A stretch of DNA of 64,000 nt, taken from assembly GCA_037501455.1 (NCBI GenBank), contig CM074864.1, positions 56,425,001 through 56,489,000 of the forward strand. Direction: 5' to 3'. Origin of the DNA: Lantana camara. Taxonomy: Eukaryota > Streptophyta > Magnoliopsida > Lamiales > Verbenaceae. The stretch's first letter is position 1, and every line of letters begins with the position of its first letter. Position numbers and translations under genes: made by a program. Positions 22,921 through 33,622 of the stretch are shown here, piece by piece. Under the pieces are notes generated by a model. That model did no database searches and was not told where the DNA came from. It was given only the letters and a program-made list of their open reading frames with translations.

Positions 22921-23629
22921 TCAATCTCCAAACACGATTTGATCACTTATCTCGATCACTTCTTCCCCAACGTCTTTGATGTAGTACCAGTCGTGTACCG
23001 AGCAAGCTGCCGACGGACCTCCAACTTTCTTCTGTATGATGATGAATCTAAGCTCCTCGTAATGCAAGAAGCCAAGCAGTTGAAATCGCCTATATAACTA
23101 GCATTCCTACATCCAATGTCATAAAGGGACTAATTAAGTACAAATAATATAAAAGAACCCGAGAAATCATTTGTTCATACTGTAAACATAAAATAACAGA
23201 TCGCGAACCTTTATATTCCGAATCTCTTTTGAAATATTCTCTTCTAGCACGTACATACTTCTTGTCATCCTCCAGCTCTATGCCCGGGAGATCTAGAAAC
23301 TCTCTAAAGTGGTAGAACTCCTGCTTTATTTCAGAGAACATGCCTTCCACATGCTCTTCAGTTATCTCCAAATGAAGTTTCGGGGTCAGGATGAGTGCAG
23401 CGTAAGAAAACATGGCTTTCACGCTTGCCTCGCTAACGAAATCGTGTTCTTTTGCGTATTCGTATAGCACCTTGATCAAAGCCTTCCTTGGAAGCGTGTC
23501 ATCTAGAGGGTTGGCCTTATAGTGCTCCAAATCTAACTTTTCCTTCGTGGTATGTTTCTGATGGCAGTAGGCTCTGTACTCGGGATATGGGACATTCCAT
23601 GCCCAACTCAGGTTATGTAGATAGCTCAT
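22921..23629 (-). CDS. Unidentified 205-aa protein, two exons, in Harbinger
   Basis: I do not recognise this protein. Exon 1 is 23629-23181 and exon 2 is 23089-22921, separated by a 91-bp intron with GT/AG ends. The two exons total 618 nt and join in one frame, ending in TGA at 22921-22923. The start is the ATG at 23629 (MSYLHNLSWAWNVPYPEYR…). The frame stays open upstream for about 80 nt but has no earlier ATG. The product is hydrophilic, rich in charged residues and helices, with motifs such as EFLDLPGIELEDDKKYVRAR and RREYFKRD. Exon 2 gives a C-terminus with GFLHYEELRFIIIQKK and HDWYYIKDVGEEVIEI. No signal peptide or membrane segment. It faces the Myb/SANT gene tail to tail. The open frame across a correct intron, next to decayed transposase genes, is the reason to treat it as real. 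Confidence 0.55.
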
Positions 23630-24689
23630 TATTTTCTTCTGTTTCAAGGATGATGAGACCACAGGCGATGGGAAACGAAGAAGATAATAAGGTGAAGATC
23701 AGTTGGGGTAACTGAAAAAAGGGAATGGATTGAAGTATAATCGTTCGGGGGGGAGTACTTGGCCTCATAAATGTTTGGTGGTTAGGAGGTGTAAATAAAA
23801 AAGTTAAGCAGTGTTCAGTGCAAGGATAATCACATTAAAATAGACGATTTGATTGGGGGGAGTGGGAGGGGGGGGTTGTGAAAAGGGTTAATCACATTTA
23901 AAGCAGACTCTTTACTACCACGATCTGAAAAGACTCAAATTTTTGATTAACTAAAATGAGATGATGCATGAAATCTAAGGGGAAGCTTTCCATCTTCTAT
24001 GACTTTTGTTAAGATATAAAAGATGTGAATGCAACATGGGTGAATCAGTGTAACGATTTTCATCTGGCTAACCAACTCAAGCAATGAATTTATACCGATA
24101 CCCCTGTTCCATTGAGTTAATCATAACATATTAGAGTTGATCTTACTCTGTAGTGATGCATAACTTGAAATTAAATTTACATTGCATATTTACATAAGGC
24201 TTAAAATGAGTTTTGATGTCAGCATAATGGCATTTATTAGACGATTTGATTGGTTGAGTTGTCAATAGATAATCAGAAGTAAATCCCAATTAATGATGCA
24301 TACAAAAACGGCAAAGGCTGCAGAAAATATATTAACTTCGAAGAGAGTGTCCTGAGTATCTAAACAAAATATTTCTCCCTTAAATACAGTTTCTTTAGTC
24401 TTACAAATGAATGCAAATGAAGGTGTTACAGTATAATGATTCACACAAGGCAGCCTCAATCTTTCTAGTTGGAATTAGTGAAGCAATGCATTTATTGGGG
24501 AAAAAAGTCGTACCATTCAGCTTAAGAAACTATTATACATACTTCTCCTATAAATGCATGTTCTTATTCCCAACTTTTGCACAACTGCAAGAATTTCTCA
24601 GACAATACATACCATACATCTGAGTTCTAGTATTATATCTAGTTTCATCGCAAACAATGCACATTCTTCAATCATATATGGTCAGAAGA
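23630..24689. other. Spacer between divergent genes in Harbinger
   Basis: Probably holds the promoters of the divergent genes 22921-23629 (-) and 24690-25583 (+). A short direct repeat 'agacgatttgattgg' occurs near 23843 and 24240. A G-rich patch lies at 23856-23876. No further coding signal. Confidence 0.45.
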
Positions 24690-25583
24690 CCTTGATGAGA
24701 ATTTCTTATTCCCGTTGGAATTGAGGGCTTTGCGGGTTCAACGAAGTCTGACTTTCGGAGATGATGAGATCTTTGATAGTGTACTTAGTTACATGCATTT
24801 TTTCACAAATCATACACTAACCAAGGACGAAATCCACCGGCGATTCAAACTAGCAAACCTCCGCTACCACACCTGGAAAGGGATCATTGAGCATGAGGCT
24901 GTCACGTACTACGTATCAACTTACAACGTAAAATGTACCAAGTGGACATGGATCGAACTATATGAGGTAGTTTTATGTACAATGCTCTGTATTGGAATAT
25001 CCATTTCAGTGTATAATACTCATATGATGTTATTGAACAGACGTACGAGCTAGCAGTGGCATACCACAAAGCTGGGATGGAACGAATGTGGCCGGAACAC
25101 TGTGCTATATTTGGGGACGACGCTGCTCTAGCTCCAGACCGGAAGGTCACATTGCCTGTCAAACCACCAAGGGTTTTTGAACGTATACGGCCAGATGGGG
25201 GTCTTAGGCCTACCCTCGACGAACTTCTAGCTGAGATAAGTAAGACTTTACTAAAACCAAGTTATTAGTGTAATGTAGTTGGTGTATTTAAATGTAGCGA
25301 ACTTATTTCATATTCAAATTCATGAAAATAACACTTACAATTGAATTTTGTAGTGGAGGATGAAAAGCGAACGTGGGAGGAGAAGCATCGCCGGGAGCTA
25401 CAAAGGAGTGGAATGCATATCGAGAACTTGCCTGCTGAATTCATGAGCTCTACCAGAGGTCAAGGGATTGAATTGCTCCCGGAGAGAGAGGTTATAACCA
25501 TCTTCCCTGGAATGAATTGGTCCACCATTACGAGCACAAGCACCTCAAGTGAAGTGCGTGCCAAAAGGGCCCTTAACTTCTAG
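24690..25583 (+). CDS. Second Myb/SANT-like protein in Harbinger, partial
   Basis: Three exons join in phase: about 24690-24966, 25041-25239 and 25354-25583 (stop TAG). The introns have GT/AG borders and phases 0 and 1 that fit on both sides. The middle of the protein has the Myb/SANT-like layout seen in plant transposon and host proteins: LANLRYHTWKGIIEHEAVTY, then a Trp-rich stretch (KWTWIELYE), then AYHKAGMERMWPEHCAIFGD matching the usual 'W...F...L..IFGD.A' end. A charged helix (EDEKRTWEEKHRRELQRS) and a Ser/Thr-rich tail follow. The 5' end and start codon are not found; an upstream exon is likely. Role by family: DNA binding. It is clearly different from the Myb/SANT gene at 21256, and no stop lies in the exons. 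Confidence 0.55.
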
Positions 25584-25976
25584 TTGAAAATTATGCAGAC
25601 CATTCATGGTACATGGTTGTATGTGCTGCCGGGTGTTTAGATTCCCTTTACAAAGGTTGTTTCACCTTTTTTTTTTCCAGTTACTGGCTTCCTTTTGTTG
25701 GTTTGGGCATAAGTTTAGTTGAAATGTTGGGTAGCATCAATTTTGTTTGTACATCTTCCAATCTAAGTTGCAAAAAATATTGCAGTACATCCAAATTATT
25801 GAAGTAACATTAGACTTAATTTTTCCACTCAGAATGCATTCATACCAAAATAGAAAGGGCTACACATAACACTGGTACAGCTGGCCCGACGTGCAATAAA
25901 AAAAAAAAAAAAAAACAGAATGTACTTGGGGCAACATTTCTAGTACAATTAAAATATGATATACAAATGCATCGTA

Positions 25977-26414
25977 TTAATTCTTGCTGAAAAGAAACGC
26001 AATAGCCAACACCACAAACATGACAGTACATAGGAAACTATAACAACAAGACACAATTGCAACAACCTCCGTTCTGTTGAAACGAACAGCTGCAGGGCTA
26101 GTTTCTGCTGTAACGTTGACGGAAGACGATGCTTGTTCCGAAACAGGTGAATGATTTTGCGGGTGTAAACCGTTAGCACGAGCCCGGGTCTGATTACTAT
26201 AGCTTGGTATGAAGGTATTGTGGCAAGGTAGGATTAGATGGTGCAAATGTGCGTGTTTGGTTGTCAACAATTCATCTGCCCATATGAAGCTGCATCCCTT
26301 AAGCTTGAACTGGCAATGATAGTAGAACCTACTGGGGTTCTGAGCAAATTCACCGGCCTGTAGGAATTCTTTAGGCCCACTACCACACTCGCAAGGGACA
26401 AGAAACCTCTGCAT
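25977..26414 (-). CDS. GRF-type zinc-finger protein with C-terminal TM
   Basis: An open frame of 145 codons begins with ATG at 26414. Residues about 8-48 form a GRF zinc finger: PCECGSG…, then NPSRFYYHC, then GCSFIWADE; the Cys residues at the CECG, YYHC and GCSF positions would bind zinc. GRF fingers bind nucleic acid, as in topoisomerase 3 and APE2; in plants many small GRF proteins with an end-anchored membrane helix exist, often near transposons. A Ser/Asn/Thr-rich linker follows, then a hydrophobic segment VVAIVSCCYSFLCTVMFVVL near the C-terminus that fits one membrane helix. The gene lies within the right part of the Harbinger element, convergent with the gene ending at 25583. No damage is seen. 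An untranslated upstream exon is possible. Confidence 0.65.
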   Translation of the reverse strand: MQRFLVPCECGSGPKEFLQAGEFAQNPSRFYYHCQFKLKGCSFIWADELLTTKHAHLHHLILPCHNTFIPSYSNQTRARANGLHPQNHSPVSEQASSSVNVTAETSPAAVRFNRTEVVAIVSCCYSFLCTVMFVVLAIAFLFSKN

Positions 26415-27140
26415 CTAACCATTAACCAAGAAATAATAATTATATACCTTAACATGGGGATCAAGTTGTCAAGGACACACATATGAAGATAAAAAAAAAA
26501 AGCAAGTGATATCCGAACAAACAACGTTGAACTGTATTAACCCTAGACTAACAACTGTAATCTGATATGCCTCAAATCCATATTCAGCTATTAGATTATT
26601 GTACAATTAGAAAGGGGTTTTCGCTTACACATGGTAAAGTAACAAATACACCATAGTTTACAGATTTATCGGGGGTATAGACCAGCTACCCACTGTGAAA
26701 CGCCCAGCAACAATCCACATCACCGAACAAAGTGTTGGAAATAAGAGAGAAAACTGACAAAAAAATTCGAAGAATCATGCGAAGGTGAAATGCGTCCAAT
26801 ATGACTGAAATTCAAGTTAAATGCCGTACCTTGTATTGTGATTTCGGCGGGATTAATGGAGCTCTACCTTCTCTTCCGTCCCAAACGAGATGAGGGAGAT
26901 GGCAGCTTGGAGAGGGTTTTATTGTTTGTTCGTCATCCAATTTTTTTAAAAAAAAAGTGAGGGTATGTTGGTAAAATGCTACGTTAACCGTTAGACAACA
27001 ACCAAGCAAAGTAAATGGTGGCCTAAATTATGATAAGTCATAAACTTCAAAGTAAAAAGTAAACAGATAAATAGTCCAAAATTTTTTCCATTCTTAACCC
27101 ATTCCCATCATTTTCCAACCTAAGCATAGTAAACACAGCC
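26415..27140. other. Right end region of the Harbinger element
   Basis: Non-coding, ending in the candidate inverted repeat at 27122-27140. It probably carries the promoter of the GRF gene (-). Confidence 0.45.
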
Positions 27141-27143
27141 TTA

Positions 27144-30100
27144 AAGTGAGGGAAAAACACTCTTCGATATCAACTTTCCCCCCAATTTTGAAAATAAAAT
27201 TTTGCAATCTCCATACGTTGTAGAAGAAAAACCTTTAACTCCCCAAATTTTTTTTTGTCCACCCGCCATTATTGCTGTTTTGGAGTATCACGTATTCAAG
27301 AGTTTCGCAATCGGAGTTAATCAAAAAAACCTTTCTCTATTTCTTAAGGTATGATTTCATTTTCTTTATCTTTTTTTGTTTGTTTGTTTGTTATGGTTTT
27401 TTTTATCCAAATCGTAAAAATGTCGTATTAAAAGGAGTACGTGTTGTTTCTTGTTGCTTGATTTTTCGATTTACTTGGATTTTTTGTAAATTTCAATCCT
27501 AGGATTTTGTTGTCGTTTGCTAAAATATGGACTACTCTAGTAAGAAGCTTTTATGGCTTCTAGGTTTTGGAATTTATGTTGCTATACATTTTCCCACTAA
27601 AAAACATTCGGTGGAATTATATTATTGGTAATGAAGATAAGGGGTGAATTTGATGAAGAATATAAACTGCCGTGGAGTTATGATGAGACACTTCTGGTTC
27701 TGGCTACCAATTCTGAGAGCAAAGTGATCATTATTGACATTATTCTGACGGTACGTTGCCTTTTGTTTGGATTTAATATGTCAATCCCTTGATGCTTTTA
27801 AGAATACAATTTTAAATTATGATAAATAAATAGTATAAAATAATGTTATATTAGTTTAAAAAATTTAAAATATAAAGAGAAAAAAATAAAAATTATATAT
27901 ACAAAAAAAAAAAGAATTGAAGTGAGGTGAAACACAAGTTAATAGAAAATTGTTAGAGTGATAAAAAGGTAAATAGATAAAAAAAAAAAAAAAAAAAAGA
28001 GAACAACATAAGAAAATAAGTGAAAGAAAAAAGAGAAAAAAAAAAAAAGAGAGAAGTTTTAAGAGTCCAAAAAGCGTGAAGGACGAAGGCCTGCAAGCCT
28101 AAAAACATGAAAAAACTAAATATTTTAATAGAAACGCAGTCTAAAGCACATCTGCGCAACTCATCTTTTCCTTTTCTTTTCTTTAAAAATTTTCAGAATA
28201 AGGATTTTTTTCCTGCACATAACACATCCAGAGTATAGACTATAGGATTTGTTTTGGGTGAAGACGTTAGGCATATGCGGGTTCTGGAAATTGGTTTAAG
28301 CTATCCGCCTTCTGGAATTATCAGATTTGTGTTGGGTTTTCTGGTAATCGGAAGTTTGGATCGGACATTTCTTTATGCATTGCTCGCGCTCCACGGCAAG
28401 GAAGGTTTTTTTTTTTCATTGTTATGCCTTAGATTTCTATGTGGATGCAGTACCCGTCAAATTCCTCTCTGGGCCTTATTTTACTTGTCGGTTAAGTTGC
28501 AGGATTTCTTGGGCTCATTCCCTGCTGGAAAGTTTGAATGTGGTGCCATCTCCATGTTGAGCTAAGTCTTTATTATTCTAAGTTCCTCATTTATTTTGAG
28601 ATTCTGTAAACGTTGCACCACATTTTCTTTCAGCTGATGCAAATTTTTAGGGCGTTGTTGCTTTGCTAATTTGGCTGCTGAGCTTCTTTCTGGTAATAAT
28701 TTGCTCGCATTCCCTTTGTTATATATCCTTATCTTTTTCTGCTACTCTGTTTGTAGGACAGCAAACTCTTTGTGCAAGGATTTTACCGGATGCAATATAG
28801 CGGGTATATTAATTATATGACCAGCATGGTGGATGTGAAATGGCATACTCGAGTATTCGAATATTGTCTATTTTCCTTTATATTGAGTTGATGTTAGTTA
28901 AAAGATTTGACAATTCCAATGACCTTCTCCCTCTTAGATTCATGTTTGTCTACAGTTATCATTGGGGAAAGTGGCCGAGTTTTTAACAGTTGGCTGGCAA
29001 TAGTTTTAGAAATAATGAATACGCAGTCTTGTCAGGGATGGAACTGGTGCTGTCAAGAAATGGTTTTGAAATATTGGTTTGGTCTCCCCATCCCTTGTAC
29101 CTGCTTTTGTATTTCCGGCCAAAACTTGGTACTTCATGTTCCAATTCAATGTCTTGGCGAGTGTTGTTGCAGAATGCCATCTTAATGGTTGCCAAACGAG
29201 AAGAATCTACTTATTCACGAGGTGACCATTTGAAGTCTTAGTGGAAGAAAACCATCTATGTATCCACACATACCTTTATTTCTTGAGGTGTATTAGTTAT
29301 GAGCTTCTTATTTCTTCCAGCGTTTTCATCGGAACCTTTATGTAGCTGTTTGCTTGTTACAAAAGAGTTTGAAATGGACTGCAGAATGAAGACGCATGCA
29401 ACAAATATTTGGTGATAGTTGTCCTGCTATATTTTCATTTATTTGGTCTACCCTAAACTTGATTGTTTGCAAGATCTTGTTCTGAGGTGAAATAGAGATG
29501 CCATCAACTGATCAAGACACGAATATGGTGCCATCTTCTTGATACAATTCTGGATATTAAGGGCATGACCACCTGCATAGTGATTGGTAACATGTTTTTG
29601 GGGTTACTGCAATGCCGTTCAATTTGGTATTCTTTTGTTTATTTCTGGATATATGGATGGTTTGGGCTGGATTCTATTTCTCAGCCTGATCTAGAGTTTG
29701 TGCTCCTGGTTGTTTTTGGTCTATAAGAATTCTGAACTTTGAGATGGGTTCTTTGGGTGCAAGTCACGTTTGTTTTTATCTCTGCTGGCAGCTACTCACA
29801 GTGATTGGTTATCATCGTCTCTGTTCTCTTTCTCAACTTACCTGGATTACTTCTGGACTGATATCGCCTGCACAGCGTGCGTGGTTTGGGTGACCATCTA
29901 AACCTTCTCTTTTGCCATCCAAACATTTTTTTTTTTTAGGTATCTCGAGTTTGTTTATGCCATCAAATCTCTTGTTTCTGCCTTTAGGCTTTCTTTTTGA
30001 TGTTTTGAGACATACTCTTTTTTGGTTTATATGACCATTGAAAGACGCATTTCACATCACTTGGTTGCATTAGATACGTGCAAATTGTAGAGTGTGCTGT

Positions 30101-31355
30101 ATTTAGTGGATTCCTGTAACTGTTTGTCAGGTAGAGGTCATTCCATTGTTCCTGCTATATTTATCTATTTGCTTAGTTGGTAAAATACTCGTTGGTTTTG
30201 AAGTTCTGAGCAAATCAACTCTTGGTGATTGGTGCATTTTGGCTTCCCATCTGACTTTCGGCAGAAAATGTTGGGAGCTGTTACATTTAGTTATATTACT
30301 TGTGCTTTGTATTTGTCAAAACCAAATTGTATTCCCTGACCACATCCATGGTTTATTTCGTCATTTTTGAGAAGTAGGTTCTCTCTGGCAAGTCATTGTA
30401 GACAGTTTGCTCAATCAAGTGCTCCCCCTGTTCCACATGTGGTGATCATGAAGATAGTAGTGGATGTGGTCACTTTGCTGAAAATTAGTTGCTTGGTTGG
30501 TTCATGTGTGCTGTTCTGAAGACAAAAAAACTAGTTTGGAGAGAGGTTCTTGTCACTTCAATGGCTATTATCCATCTGTTTGGCTTTCTACTACTGGTGA
30601 TTTATGGTTTTCTATATGGTGCTGTGATGCTGTTGTCTGTGAGATTACTTGATCAAGATACGCACAAGCTTCTGTAATGTTTCAGGTATTAGAAGACGAA
30701 CCTGAAAGCAGATCGCAAACTATTTGTAATGGAGTGATAACTAGTAAGATGTAGCTCAGTTCTTAAAAGCAGTAGGCCGATGTCTTGTTTTATTGGTTGC
30801 TACATCGTGCTTCTTTTCTGCAGGATATTGAATCCGTTTTGAGTTGTCTCAAAAATTAAAAAAATCCGTGTTGAGTGAGGTGTGGCAGAGTGTTGAATCC
30901 GTGTTGGTGAATTTTCATTTAACATCCAGGATTTGTTTCCCCCTAATTTCAGCTAATAATTAAGATAGTCAAACCCCTCTTCGCCCACCCCAAAAGTGAT
31001 CTTCCAGACAACTTGTCCCTCGAATAATTTAGACCGTCTTCTTGTCCTTGGAATTGGATATTCAGGTAACGTTTTCCCCCTCCCCACCTGGTAATACCTA
31101 TCTTATATGATTTGCCTATCATATAATTTTCCTATTCTTTTGATGTAATCACATGGCTTGTATCAATTATATGGAATGATGCAAGTATTAGCTGGATTTT
31201 GGAAGTTGTCAAGGTGTTAACTTTTCAGTTCAGGTTTTTGAGCTGATTGAGCTCCTTGAGGAGATTGAACTTGCTCCTGATGGTTACATGATACAACTTT
31301 CTGGGCAATCAAATGAAAGGATCAACTAATTATGACTGGAATCCAGGTTTTGTAA
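27144..31355. other. T-rich intron-like DNA, no gene recognised
   Basis: Long stretch with many T-runs and 'tttgcag/ttctgcag' acceptor-like sites, as in plant introns or untranslated regions. Short open frames exist (for example 27627-27750, LPWSYDETLLVLATNSES) but no domain was recognised. It may be the upstream part of the Sec14-like pseudogene that starts at 33623. That link is only positional. Confidence 0.4.
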
Positions 31356-31564
31356 CTAATATATGAAGCTTTGTAGTTCTTGTTGAACCTGCTTCTCCTT
31401 GCCATTTTTTGTGTTTGTCAGTACTAAAGAAAAAATTATCTGAAAGGAAAAAGAATTAATTCTGGCAAAGAAGCAGCAAACTGCATTACATAGAATCATT
31501 GCCTGGCCAATCAGCTCATCGCATACTGATTGCTTAAGTTCGATCTTTTTCATGTGGATGTGTT

Positions 31565-31592
31565 GGGGGTGGGGGGTGGGGGGTGGGGGGGG
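31565..31592 (+). other. G-quadruplex motif
   Basis: Four G-runs of 5, 6, 6 and 8 are separated by single T bases. This is an ideal four-stranded G-quadruplex pattern with one-base loops on the + strand. It lies in otherwise T-rich, gene-free DNA. It may also be a slippage-prone repeat. Confidence 0.8.
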
Positions 31593-31918
31593 AATGGTCA
31601 CGAGTTTGATCTCTGCGTTTACATCTGGGTTGTTTTGGTTTTTGGTTCATTTGTTATTATTGCAATCTGCACACGGGGAGTTCTGATTTGATGGTTTCAA
31701 TATTCGTCTGCCGAGTTTCTTTACACTCGGTGCTAGTTTTTTGTTGATTTCAACCTTTGGTTGTTTTGGTTGTGTTTAATCTGCAAACCAGGGTTTTTGC
31801 TAGATGTGGTTGACAAATAAACTGAAATAAAGGATTAGACTAACTATAGATTTTTCTTGCTAGTTTTGATTGATGATCTTAAATTTTTTTTCAATTGATG
31901 ATCTTAAGGTCCTTTTAT

Positions 31919-32700
31919 CTGCAGTGGGAGTTGCTAACAATAGTTGACACATATTTTCTACGGGGAATGGGGATAAAACCGAGTTTAATTTCTGTGCTGC
32001 TAGTTTTTTCTTTAGTAGTTTCTCTTGTCTGTTGATCGGAGGCTTGGTTGATGTGGGTTTCTTTACATATGCTGGCGGAGAATTTCAAGTGAAGAAGGGA
32101 ACAAAATGAAGATTAATTTCTCTTCTTAGTTTTTGTTTTGTTCTTCTCGTTGTTGATTGCATTCTTAGTTGATGTGGGTTTAGTTTTATTGGCAGATGGA
32201 ATTTTCGGGGGGAATGACTGTTTAACACGTAATTTCTAGTTGAAGAAAGGGGTAATACCGACTCTAATTTACTCTTGTATTGTTTTCTGGTTTATTTGAC
32301 TCTTTGTTGATTGGTTCTCGGTTTATGTGGGCTTGTTTTTTATATGCAGTCTGGCATTCCGGGAACAATAGTTTCGCATTAGGAAGAAGAAAGGGACACA
32401 TATCGGAGGGCTGATTTTAATTTTCTTTTTTATTAGTTTTTCTGCTTATTCGATTCTTTTTTTTTTTTTTTTTTCTTTTTCTTTTTCAGATTATTAGTCT
32501 CTTTGTTGATGTGGATTTGTTTTATCTGCAGACTGGGATGCTGGGAACAGTGGTTAAGCGTAGCTTCTAATGGAGGAGACGGGAGGGAACTTTGTCCAAA
32601 TTATTTCCTGCTTGTTTTTATCCTTCACTTATTCTTTTTATGGTTTGTTTATTTAGAGGTTTTTGTTCTCGTTCCTTTTTGCTGTCGTATTTTGTTGTTT
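31919..32700 (+). repeat. Diverged tandem array, about five units of 125-185 bp
   Basis: Units begin near 31919, 32066, 32191, 32343 and 32526. Each opens with an acceptor-like 'tgcag' or similar, then 'ctggga/ggaatt', a purine-rich stretch (for example 'gaagaaagg'), a T-rich stretch with 'tttattagttttt', and closes with 'gttgatgtgggttt'. Divergence is high, so the array is old. Its repeated acceptor-like sites suggest tandem duplication of an intron-exon border. No frame is kept through the units. Confidence 0.5.
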
Positions 32701-33622
32701 AGAGAAAGCTTTTGTTGCTTTTGAATAGTGTGCTTTCTGCACTCGGATTTAATAAAATTTGCTAATTTCTATTTTGGTTACCAAGTCTAAGATTCACATT
32801 TTTTTTTCCCTTCAGAGTTCTCTAAATGTGTCCGTTGGAATAGCTGACGACGTATTATGAGATAATTTCATATGTTAATGTTAATCTGGTCCTTTCTCAT
32901 TGAACTGGATCATCTTAATTAGAGTAACAGTAGCTCAAACTAGTCACTGTTAGTAATGAGCAGTAGAGCGTTATGAACTTGCACAAGAGAGACTAACTTG
33001 TGATTTTGGCTTCTGGATCTGTTCTAGAAGTCTGCTGGGAAGTGTTAATTTACGGAATTCATATAAATATAAGACGGATTAAATTATTGTCTTTAAATAA
33101 AATACTAAATATTAAGGTTTTGTGGTTTGTGTGCATGGTTCTCAGACTATCTGCAGAAGGTTAAGAGGATGAAAAGTGCCCACTGTGATTAACTTTCATG
33201 CTTGATGGCTCTGATATTAGCTAAACATAATGTTCAACAGGATTTGAAGCTGATAATCTATATTGCAGCAGTCCCTAATTGTGATATCTGACTATCTGTT
33301 GCTTCCTCCTACATATTCTTTGCATAGGTTAACTATGAAATTTTATTGGTGATACTCATCATTGGTTGCATTTGTTTACTATTTCAACTTGAGATGGTTT
33401 TGTTTGGGAGCCAGATGCCTTAAAACTTTCAGGATCAATTCTTTCCTCCTCAGGCTCGTCCTTCTGAGCCCGACAAAAATTGTCGGTATGCATTATAATT
33501 TGAATGCTTATGTCATATCATTCATAGTCAGTAAAGAAAAAATCTCCAAAAAACTTGTCACTCTCAGATTAGAATACCGTGTCAGATTGCCTCGTACTTC
33601 ACTAATAACATCTTTAATTGAT
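32701..33622. other. Unassigned DNA upstream of Sec14-like pseudogene
   Basis: T-rich, non-coding. It could be a 5' untranslated intron of the pseudogene downstream. No clear signal. Confidence 0.4.

Larger units (their letters stand above)
18737..27140. mobile_element. PIF/Harbinger element, about 8.4 kb, with passenger genes
   Basis: Inside are a Harbinger transposase (19604-21012) and its usual Myb/SANT partner (21256-22422). Candidate ends share the 14-nt inverted match TGTTTACTATGCTT (18747-18760 and, reversed, 27122-27135). TTA stands at 18734-18736 and 27141-27143, the 3-bp target typical of this superfamily, but the left end carries extra bases before the match, so the boundaries are approximate. 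Between transposase genes and right end lie three more genes with open frames: 22921-23629 (-), 24690-25583 (+) and 25977-26414 (-). Whether they were captured by this element or mark a second nested element cannot be settled from the sequence alone. Confidence 0.6.

Noticed and set aside
27627..27760. Possible short exon (LPWSYDETLLVLATNSES…)
   Set aside because: Open and followed by a donor-like GTACGT, but no family recognised and no partner exon that joins in phase.
28254..28565. 103-codon ORF in T-rich DNA
   Set aside because: Hydrophobic translation from T-rich sequence, a second frame overlaps it, and no start context or domain.
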